A stretch of 64,000 bases of DNA from Bacteroidales bacterium (GTDB taxonomy: Bacteria; Bacteroidota; Bacteroidia; Bacteroidales; Lentimicrobiaceae). Both the position numbers and the translations under genes were made by a program. The notes under the pieces were generated by a model, which searched no databases, was not told where the DNA came from, and worked only from the letters and a program-made list of their open reading frames with translations. The DNA lies in NCBI GenBank assembly GCA_016709025.1, contig JADJEQ010000046.1:62001-126000 (forward strand), written 5' to 3'. Below, in pieces: positions 10,073-17,394 of this stretch (its first letter is position 1; each line of letters opens with the position of its first letter).

Positions 10073-10388
10073 TGTTAAATCCATATCAGTTTTTGAACGG
10101 CAGGCAAAACGCCTGACTAAAAAATTCCCATCACTTAAAAAGGAAATTCAAACACTTATCTCTGAACTAAAGAAAGATCCGGTAAAAGGTATTCCCATTG
10201 GCCATAATTGCTATAAAATACGCCTTGCCATTGCCAGTAAAGGAAAAGGCAAATCCGGTGGAGCCCGTTTTATAACACATGTAATATTTAAGGATGATAC
10301 TGTTTACCTTCTCGCCATTTACGATAAATCAGTAATTGATAACCTAACCGATAGTGAGATTCTAGAATTACTAAAACTAATTCCATAA
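10062..10388 (+). CDS. RelE/ParE-superfamily toxin
   Basis: 108 aa, basic. The opening FNVKSISVFERQAKRLTKKFPSLKKEI is split here for length: the F-x-R-x-x-K-x-L-x-K-K pattern and the later region RLAIASKGKGKSGGARFITH and VYLLAIYDK are typical of RelE-type ribosome-dependent mRNA interferases. The K-S-G-G-A-R segment corresponds to the family's R-rich catalytic strand. Coupled by overlap to the antitoxin gene. The usual role is growth arrest when the labile antitoxin is lost; here it marks a mobile or selfish insertion. Confidence 0.8.
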   Translation: MNFNVKSISVFERQAKRLTKKFPSLKKEIQTLISELKKDPVKGIPIGHNCYKIRLAIASKGKGKSGGARFITHVIFKDDTVYLLAIYDKSVIDNLTDSEILELLKLIP

Positions 10389-10427
10389 GGAATACTCGTG
10401 AAATTGCGGAAAACTAATACCATAAAA

Positions 10428-12712
10428 CTACCTTAATACCAACAACTTCAACGTATCCGTTCCCTTAGTGGTAAACACTCTGACGTAATAAATATCCGGC
10501 TTTAAACCATCCGTATGAAGTGTCAATCCATCAGTTCCGTTATAAACTATATTACACCGCACTGGTCTGCCATCAGACGATAAAACGTCACAATTAAGAA
10601 TTTCACCCTCCCCGCTCAGGGTTATATGGGTGAATCCATCTGCCGGGTTGGGAAAGGCTTTGATCGTTTCTCTGTTCAAAACGATATCGCCAATCCCTTC
10701 ATGAATTGAAATATACATATGGTGCGTTAAAGTGTCGCCGGGGCAACCACCACCGTATCACAGCCAACCATATACATCTGCTGGTTTTCCGCACAAATTT
10801 CAACACTACCGGTGTCGGCTTCTATCAGGTAATATCCGTATTCATCCGTAATGGTACTGTAATTGCCACAAGTAACTGTAGCTCCCGGCACGGGGCTTTG
10901 CAATTCTATGGAATTGACGATACCACTGATAAATCCGGTTGAATCCACCGGCGGCACATACACGATTCCTTCAACCGCATCCAGGTCAAAACCGGCATCG
11001 GCTACCTGGGATTGGCCATCGCCATCATCCTTGATTTTAATGTACCGGGCATAAGTGATTCCGGAAACGGAGAGGTCAAATTCAGAATTTCCAACCGCGT
11101 TTCCCAGCAGGTACCATGGACCGTCCATCGTTTGTCCGGCAAGCAACTGATAGCCTTCGGGGGTAGCGTCATTTTCATAAACTATAAACTCATTTCCTTC
11201 GGCATTGTGGATGGTATCACCCATATCCAGGATGGCATAACCCATGCGGCCCAGAGAATACCTTACCTGATCCGGAGGGCCGATGGCAGCCGGGGTGTTG
11301 CCCTCGTCGTTGTAGTTGTTGTTGGGGATCTGGCAGGCAATCATACGACAAGCAAAATGGCTGTTGCCGGCAGGTGGCAGGGCGATATTCACTTCGGTCA
11401 GCAACATGGATGAAACGGTTATCCCTGAAACCACCCGGGTTTCATAGCCATTCGACACCACTTTTACCTCATAGTTACCGGGAAGCAGGAATTTATGAAA
11501 ATCGCCGCCTTCCGGATCGTTTGAGAATGGCCATAAACCGTTGATAAAAATGGTAGCCGGAATGGCTTCTCCGGTTACAGAGTCGGTTACAATGCCAGCT
11601 ATGCCATAGCCTGCATACTCAACCATGGAAAGCATTGCCGGCTTGTTTTTCAGATAATAGGATCCAACCTGGGATGCAGGGGGCTGCTTGCTCGCAGAAA
11701 TTTCGACTGACCAGCTGATTGACCCCAGGGCGCCGTACCCAAAATCCTTGGTGCTCCCGTTGATGGCATACATCCCCGTGAAGCCCTGTCCATAAGGAAT
11801 GTCGTCGTAACCTGAGCTTGAGGCATAGAGCGAAGCCAGGAAATCATGTATGGCATGATCGGGGGTCGGTTCTTCACGGTAGCTCCACGGAAAGCTTATA
11901 AATTCTGTTCCGCTGTGGTAGCTGCAGTGGATGGCAAACTGATGGTCGGTCAAGAAATTGCGATAGGCTTTGGTTTCAGGTTGCGAAAAAGCCGCCGGAC
12001 TGTTGCCCTCGCCGTTCCACATATAGCCGCCATCGCGGTTGATGTCCACCCCGTTGGCGTTGTAGCGGGTCATGTTGTCTCTTCCATAGGGATTTACACA
12101 GTAATAAATCCATATCTCACGGTTGTTGACCAGATCTGTAATTTCCGGTTCCGTGTCGTATCCGAGGCAAAGGTCACGGGCAAAACGGATCATGTTTTCG
12201 GGGCCGCCGATTTCATCGCCGTGGATGCCTCCGTCGAACATTACTTCGGCTTCGTTTTCGTCAATGGCTGAGTTATCGCTGATCTTCAGCGCAAAAAGCT
12301 GGTTAAAGCCGGTGGCGGCACCCAGGGAGTGCAGGGTACAGATATCGGGGAAATTCGCCGCCAGGCTGTCGGCGATGTCGTTCAGTTCATCTACTGTGTA
12401 ATAGCCGGATGGTACGCCCCGCGGGCCAAATGATGCTGACCATGCATTCAGATCGGCAATTTCCGTTTCAAAAACAATCCCGGATTCCTGAAGCGCTGTT
12501 GCTTCGGAGGGCGTCAGGTAGCAGCGGAAGAAATCGCCGACCGGCTCGGTGTTGAGCTTCAGATTGCTGACCAGAATTCCAAACTCTACAATTGCCGGCT
12601 GATCCACCGGAACCCTCACCTGGATTTCATCCGGTCGCCATGCCGGCTGGGCAAAGAGAATCGTAGTCAGGCCCTGAAAAATCAAAAACAACAGCAGTAA
12701 CCTTTTTGTCAT
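10428..12712 (-). pseudogene. M14 zinc carboxypeptidase with T9SS tail, interrupted by a frameshift
   Basis: The frame 10727-12712 encodes 661 aa: signal peptide (ending LFAQ), M14 peptidase domain about 100-370, then CarboxypepD-like Ig modules and a discoidin-like region. Zinc ligands are H164 and E167 (GGIHGDEIGG) and H266 (SYHSGTEFISFPW); the catalytic Glu is in SWSVEIS. The frame stops at 10727. A second frame, 10428-10718, encodes the T9SS tail (AFPNPADG ... DTLKLLVLR) with no signal peptide of its own. Reading the coding strand, a -1 shift at ...ACA CTT TAA... restores VAPATL followed by LTHHMYISIHEG into the tail. Without the tail the enzyme should not be handled by T9SS (known). This is either a real inactivating indel or a consensus error; the peptidase domain itself is intact. 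Confidence 0.75.
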
Positions 12713-12932
12713 AAATCGGAGAGTTTAACCAGTGTATAAACGAACGTGGATGTAAACGTATAAAATATTTGAGAAACAAGGACATTTGTCAGGATTATTT
12801 GTGGATTTGACTTATAATTGTCAACCCGTTTAGGTGGATTCTACAGTACTGATTCTGTGAATTTTGCAATGAGTTCATATCATTGCTTGTTTTTTTATCA
12901 GATTGATAAGTATTTGCATATCATATAGATAC

Positions 12933-13838
12933 ATGGCTATTACAGCAAAAAGGACCATTCTGTTACTGATGTTTATTGCGTTTCACAGTCTGGTGATGGG
13001 TCAGGTTTCTGAAACTGCTGTCAGCAAAAGCGATAGCCTGAAAGAGGCGCGAAAAGAAAGAAAACATAAAAAAGACCGGGAAAAGGAACCACTTCCTCCT
13101 GTCGATCTTTCCGAACCGGCGTTTATTGATTACACGGAGACAACCATTTACATGTCGCCTGACGATTCCCTGAGTGAACATGCCTATCTGCGCCGCAACT
13201 TTACCGACCAGTTTATCTCCGTTTGGCAAAATCCCGGCAGGATTTACCCGGCCAGTATGATTTATGGCATCTCACAGAATGGAAAGTATTACCGGACCTG
13301 TAAATTCGATTCCCGGAATGCGGTTTTCGGAGAGCAGATTGTGAAAGGCAAAATGAACCTTTACTATTGCCGGAAATTACCCCAGGAAGCCGGACTGGTG
13401 GAGTTTATTTCGGTTGACCCTCAGAATCCGGATTACCGCAATTTTATGATTATGGAATACAGGGATAAGGCCCGCTACATGAACGATTACTACTACTTCG
13501 TGACGCTGGAAGGCGATTCACTCAATCCCTTACCGGTAGTTGACTTTACTCAGTTTGCAAACGATTATCTGAAAACTTCGCCGGAAGCCTATCACCTGAT
13601 GATGGCGTATGATAAAAAGAAAAGTAAGCTGCAAAAGATAATTGCTCCGGTAATTGCCGGTCTGGTCTGTGTGGCAGTGGTATCGGCAGGTTCCATCGAA
13701 AAGGGGATTATGATATCGTCCGTTTTTATTGCCGGTGGGGGCATTTATTACCTGGTTAAGCTCCGGAAAAATCCTTCCCGTCCACAGCCCGCAAATATGG
13801 TGGAGATTATAGAGCAGTATAACAACGCACAACCCTGA
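12933..13838 (+). CDS. Unknown exported protein with C-terminal membrane hairpin
   Basis: 301 aa from MAITAKRTILLL. An in-frame earlier start at 12903 would add ten residues before the signal peptide. The signal region ends near HSLVMGQ. A highly charged stretch (KEARKERKHKKDREKEPLPP) follows, then a soluble domain of about 200 residues. Two hydrophobic segments near residues 235-275 (IIAPVIAGLVCVAVVSAG and GIMISSVFIAGGGIYYLV) would form a membrane hairpin near the C-terminus. No family recognised. It stands alone on the plus strand and is followed by a strong terminator. Confidence 0.65.
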   Translation: MAITAKRTILLLMFIAFHSLVMGQVSETAVSKSDSLKEARKERKHKKDREKEPLPPVDLSEPAFIDYTETTIYMSPDDSLSEHAYLRRNFTDQFISVWQNPGRIYPASMIYGISQNGKYYRTCKFDSRNAVFGEQIVKGKMNLYYCRKLPQEAGLVEFISVDPQNPDYRNFMIMEYRDKARYMNDYYYFVTLEGDSLNPLPVVDFTQFANDYLKTSPEAYHLMMAYDKKKSKLQKIIAPVIAGLVCVAVVSAGSIEKGIMISSVFIAGGGIYYLVKLRKNPSRPQPANMVEIIEQYNNAQP

Positions 13839-13846
13839 ACGCAATA

Positions 13847-13878
13847 AGTCCCGGAAACTGAAATTTCCGGGACTTTTA
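13847..13878 (+). terminator. Rho-independent terminator
   Basis: An 11-bp stem AGTCCCGGAAA / TTTCCGGGACT with a 6-nt loop is followed by TTTT. It lies 9 nt after the stop of the 12933-13838 gene. Confidence 0.85.
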
Positions 13879-13930
13879 GGCTGTTATTAGAGCTGAACAG
13901 AGCGATTTCCGGATAAGTGGGAAATTGTTT

Positions 13931-14020
13931 CGCCCTTTTAGGGCTTTTTTTCTTTTGGTTTGAGTATCCATGGGCTTCGCTTCGCTCACCCACGGTTAAG
14001 ATGTATCGCCCTTTCAGGGC
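13931..14020 (-). repeat. REP-like palindromic repeat, copy 1
   Basis: On the minus strand: GCCCTGAAAGGGCGA, then an imperfect palindrome CCGTGGGTGAGCGAAGCG ... CCCATGG, then GCCCTAAAAGGGCGAAA. The same architecture recurs at 60717-60810 in the opposite orientation. Confidence 0.7.
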
Positions 14021-14029
14021 TTCCCCTCT

Positions 14030-14186
14030 TCTCTAAGTCCCTAGGTCTCTCAGTCTCTATCTCTCAGTCTCTCAGTCTCTCAGTCTCTCGTCTCTCATTC
14101 CCTAAGTCTCTAAGTCCCTAGGTCTCTCAGTCTCTATGTCCCTCAGTCTCACTTTTTACTTTTTACTTTAGACTTTTTACTTTAAA
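14030..14186. repeat. Short-word repeat tract downstream of the ROK gene
   Basis: Successive CTCTCAGTCT / CTAAGTCCCTAGGT words (about 14034-14150), then CTTTTTACTTT words (about 14150-14180). The tract is pyrimidine-rich on the plus strand, so purine-rich on the coding strand of the gene that ends at 14187. Not a regular tandem array: the word order varies. Confidence 0.7.
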
Positions 14187-15290
14187 CTAACTGTCCAGCT
14201 TATTCAGCGCATAAGCATAAGCTCCGATGGAAACGGCTTTTGAAGTTCCGAGCCGGCTGATGCCGACGCCAATCCTTTTCATCGGATCGTACTGAATGCG
14301 TGTGGAGCTGAATGGCACTTTTATCTCGCGGGTGTCGCCTTCGTAAAAGCGGGCAAATTCATTTTCATCTTCCAGGTTGAATGCTTTTATTTCCATCCGG
14401 TCAACGGCAGTACCCACCATGGTGGTGAAGTTGGAATTCATTTCATCAACGAGTCTTTGCAGGAAAAGCGGGTAGGCTCCCGAAAGGCCTCCACCGATCA
14501 CCACCAGTCCGTCGATCATGGTAATGGCATTGGCGATTGAGTCGCCGGCAACTTCAGCCATCCGGTTAAAAGCAAGGATAGCAGCTTCTTTGTTGCCTTC
14601 GCGGGTTCCCATGCCGATATCGAAAATCTCCTTCGGGTTGGGGCAGGTTTCGGCGGTAAGTCCTGTTTCGCGGCAGTATGTGCGCCTGATTCCACGGATA
14701 CTTACATTTTCTTCAACGGTTGCGTTGGTGTGCAGTTTGTTGCGCATGCGGTTGATCTCGCCCTGAGCCGAATTATCGCCCAGGAATAACTGTCCACGGC
14801 TTACAATGCCTCCGCCGTATCCGGTGCCAAAGGTTACACCGAGCAGGTTCTGATAACTTTTCGGGCTTTTGCTGGTGCTGATGCGGTTGTTGATGTCGGG
14901 TAAAAGCCCTGCAATTGCTTCTCCATAAGCGAAAAGGTCACCGTCGTTGTTGATAAATACCGGGATTCCGAATTTCTCTTCGAGCATAGGCCCAAGGGCG
15001 ACACCGCCCCTGAAAGTCGGCAGATTCTCAAGATCGCCAATGATGCCCAACTCATATTCTGCCGGACCGGGGAAACAGAAACTGATGGCTACAGGCGGTG
15101 ATTTCAACCTTGCCTTCACTTCACTAAAACCAAGAATGATTTTATTCAGGACGATCTCCAGCTTTTCTCCTTCAGCAGGGATACTTATCGGTTCAATGAT
15201 CTCCTGTTCGGCCTGTACGGCTGAAAAAACAAAGTTTGTGCCCCCTGCATCCAGGGTCATTACAATCCTGTTATCTGTGTTGTAACGCAT
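14187..15290 (-). CDS. ROK-family sugar kinase
   Basis: 367 aa. The N-terminal phosphate-binding loop is LDAGGTNFVFSAV (D-x-G-G-T). The ROK centre contains FINNDGDLFAYGE (catalytic Asp in NNDGD), GVTFGTGYGGGI, and an E-C-rich segment CRETGLTAETCPNP, a variant of the ROK zinc motif. VVIGGGLSG closes the ATP site. The usual reaction is ATP-dependent phosphorylation of glucose, N-acetylglucosamine or a related hexose in the cytoplasm. The absence of an N-terminal HTH argues against a ROK repressor. Substrate not determinable. Monocistronic by spacing. Confidence 0.85.
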   Translation of the reverse strand: MRYNTDNRIVMTLDAGGTNFVFSAVQAEQEIIEPISIPAEGEKLEIVLNKIILGFSEVKARLKSPPVAISFCFPGPAEYELGIIGDLENLPTFRGGVALGPMLEEKFGIPVFINNDGDLFAYGEAIAGLLPDINNRISTSKSPKSYQNLLGVTFGTGYGGGIVSRGQLFLGDNSAQGEINRMRNKLHTNATVEENVSIRGIRRTYCRETGLTAETCPNPKEIFDIGMGTREGNKEAAILAFNRMAEVAGDSIANAITMIDGLVVIGGGLSGAYPLFLQRLVDEMNSNFTTMVGTAVDRMEIKAFNLEDENEFARFYEGDTREIKVPFSSTRIQYDPMKRIGVGISRLGTSKAVSIGAYAYALNKLDS

Positions 15291-15587
15291 TTCGCTGTGG
15301 TTTAAAAGTTTTTATAAATATCAGATCTTTTCAACATACTAAGTGTATTAAGTACACATAGTTTTTAAGTATGCGAATGTACAATAAGCTTGCAGATTTT
15401 CAAAAAAATGTCATATTATTTCAGGTTATCAGTCAAAATTTTTCAATCAGCTGGGTGTATAGGGAGTCAGCAAACTTTCTGCATTGTAATCGTTCGCGAA
15501 TGGGCTGTTAATCAGATGTTCTGATACCTCACCGTCCTCACGCCATATGATTCATCAAATTGTATAAGACTTTACTTAAAGAATAAG
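15291..15587. other. Intergenic region, no gene seen
   Basis: AT-rich near the ROK start. It contains a loose inverted sequence ACTAAGTGTATTAAGTACACATAG around 15340-15362 (read as ACTAAGTGTATT and AAGTACACATAG) that could be an operator, but nothing firm. Confidence 0.3.
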
Positions 15588-16202
15588 CTATCGAAACCTG
15601 ATGACAGCATTGTGTCCTTTAAGAGCAGCTGCTTTTACCTGGCCAATCCTGTCTTCACTCCTGGCATCTGTGATTTTTGAAAGCAGGTTTAAGCATTCTT
15701 TAAACTCACCCAGATTGCGGCTCAGTTCTGCTTTTATCAGAAGGTGCTCTACATTGGAGTCGTCGAGAAGAAATGAAAGGGCGTGCGCGTTCTCCCTGTA
15801 TTTGGCATCCACCGTCAGCTTTCCCGTTTCATCTGCATGAAATGGTCTTTTGTTCATAGCCCACCATAGCCTGATGCGAAGGTATATCTCATCATCTTTA
15901 TTCCCTTCATGTACATTCTGTCCGAGTGCCGTTATCAGGTCTTCTTTTTCCAGTGCACTAACTTCCGGGTAACGATCGGTTTCTTCGCTTTCCGATTCTG
16001 TTTTCGGGCAATTGTGCTGATTGAAAATCAGTCCGCATTTATAGCATTTGGTGAAACGCGGTATATCGGGCAGCATGGGCGCCAGATAAAACCCGTCGGA
16101 CCAGAAAATACCGCCAAAAGTATTGCCCGACAACATATTGATGCAGGTATGCGGGGCGCCGCATCCGGGACAGTTTAAAATCAATGGATTGCTGAGTATC
16201 AT
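15588..16202 (-). CDS. Unknown zinc-ribbon-type protein
   Basis: 204 aa. Two Cys pairs, NCPGCGAPHTC (about residues 13-23) and CYKCGLIF (about 54-61), plus nearby C and H residues, suggest a zinc ribbon. The C-terminal half (about 100-200) is helical with TPR-like spacing (ENAHALSFLLDDSNVEHLL, ELSRNLGEFKECLNLL), fitting a small scaffold protein. No signal peptide, so cytoplasmic. No family recognised. It stands alone between two repeat-bearing gaps. Confidence 0.6.
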   Translation of the reverse strand: MILSNPLILNCPGCGAPHTCINMLSGNTFGGIFWSDGFYLAPMLPDIPRFTKCYKCGLIFNQHNCPKTESESEETDRYPEVSALEKEDLITALGQNVHEGNKDDEIYLRIRLWWAMNKRPFHADETGKLTVDAKYRENAHALSFLLDDSNVEHLLIKAELSRNLGEFKECLNLLSKITDARSEDRIGQVKAAALKGHNAVIRFR

Positions 16203-16287
16203 AGCAGACAGGTTAATGAGAAGGTATTGGTCAAATGAGCCGGAAACCCTGGTTTTTTGTTAATTCATTTAAAGTTAATCAAACCCC

Positions 16288-16424
16288 TGGTTAGCGCACG
16301 TCCGTTTGCGCGCGTCCCCGACGCGTGCTTCCACTCTTGTTAGCGCGCGTCCCCTGACGCGTGCTTCCAGTTCCTCAAATATGTTTCTTGGTTAGCGTGC
16401 GTCCCCCGACGCGTGCTTCCACTA
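16288..16424. repeat. Cluster of three REP-like palindromes
   Basis: Three copies of a unit close to TTAGCGCGCGTCCCCGACG followed by CGTGCTTCCA (about 16290-16333, 16340-16369 and 16391-16422). Each can fold: AGCGCGCGTC pairs with GACGCGTGCT. The first copy carries an internal insertion. Located downstream of the minus-strand acid phosphatase gene. Confidence 0.75.
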
Positions 16425-16460
16425 CCTCAAATCTCATTTCCACTTGACTGAAACGCTTGA

Positions 16461-17279
16461 TCATTCAGTTCTAAGTTTAGACTTCAATAATCGGGTTTGC
16501 TCTTCATTGTTCAGGTCGTTCCGGTAATCGTACAACGGTTTTTCCCAGGCTCCGTACATCGGATTCGGAAGAATGATGAATTTCTTTCCAAACAACTCCC
16601 GGTTCTGCTCTACGGCATCTTTACCGTTGTTGATTTTCCGGTCTTCGAAAACCTCTGAGAAATCGTTGAGGTTGTCGCCGATCAGCAGCACGATCTCATG
16701 ATTTTCGGAAACCTTTGCCCGCCGGCTGACTTTCGAACTGGTATTTCCGGAACTGTATGATAAATCAGATTTTGTCAGTACATGATCATCAGTAGCAAAC
16801 GGGAAACCTTCATTTTTAAGGTTTTGCACGGTGGCTGCATGTTCGTTGTTGTCGCGGTTGGTAATGTAGAAAATGTGTACCTGCCTGCTTTCCGCATATT
16901 TCGCAAACTCAAGGGCTCCAGGCAGGGCCCTTGCCGTTGCTTTGGCTGTCCAGTTATACCAGCCCTGCTGAAAATCATCGTTGTTGATCAGGGTAACCTC
17001 AAAGGGGCTGTTGTCGAGCATGGTTTCGTCGATGTCTACCACCACCGCCAGGGGTTTGAATTGGTTATTGTTCGCAATGGCTTCATCGAGCCGCTCATGA
17101 GCCAGGTTAAAGCCCTGGTAATACAAGGCAGTCATTTCGGGCGCATTCTGAAACCAGGCTACGGCCATCAGCAGTTTATCGTGGGAGCCGGCCGGGATAA
17201 CGGCTGCTTTCTGAGATGGGTGGCATGAGGCTAGCAAAAGAACGATCGGAAAGGTATTAATCAGAGATTTTATTTTCAT
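16461..17279 (-). CDS. Lipoprotein e(P4)-family 5'-nucleotidase / acid phosphatase
   Basis: 272 aa from MKIKSLINTF, chosen because it gives a proper lipoprotein signal ending LLLASCHPSQ (lipidation Cys about residue 19). The longer reading to 17357 puts 26 polar residues ahead of it. HAD motif I is VVVDIDETMLDN (nucleophile and acid/base Asp), followed by the class C HAD features YYQGFNLAHERLD, FYITNRDNNE and LLIGDNLNDF. Family role: surface or periplasmic dephosphorylation of nucleotide monophosphates, releasing phosphate and nucleoside. It follows the phosphoesterase fusion at 17395 on the same strand with a gap of 115 nt, suggesting a phosphate-scavenging pair. Confidence 0.88.
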   Translation of the reverse strand: MKIKSLINTFPIVLLLASCHPSQKAAVIPAGSHDKLLMAVAWFQNAPEMTALYYQGFNLAHERLDEAIANNNQFKPLAVVVDIDETMLDNSPFEVTLINNDDFQQGWYNWTAKATARALPGALEFAKYAESRQVHIFYITNRDNNEHAATVQNLKNEGFPFATDDHVLTKSDLSYSSGNTSSKVSRRAKVSENHEIVLLIGDNLNDFSEVFEDRKINNGKDAVEQNRELFGKKFIILPNPMYGAWEKPLYDYRNDLNNEEQTRLLKSKLRTE

Positions 17280-17394
17280 AATACTTGATTTTTCAGATGA
17301 ATTCACGTTTTTAAACGAATGCGGGCCCCGCATTATTATCTGGTTTCCAACCACCAATCGGGATCTGAACCAGAATAGTAATTTCCTGGTTCCT

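Noticed and set aside
10719..10745. Programmed -1 frameshifting to join the carboxypeptidase to its T9SS tail
   Set aside because: The site (A CTT TAA) is not a usual X-XXY-YYZ slippery heptamer and no stimulatory hairpin follows; an indel is simpler.
14030..14186. tRNA or structured RNA gene in the word-repeat gaps
   Set aside because: No cloverleaf or conserved RNA pattern; composition is low complexity. No tRNA or rRNA was recognised anywhere in the window.
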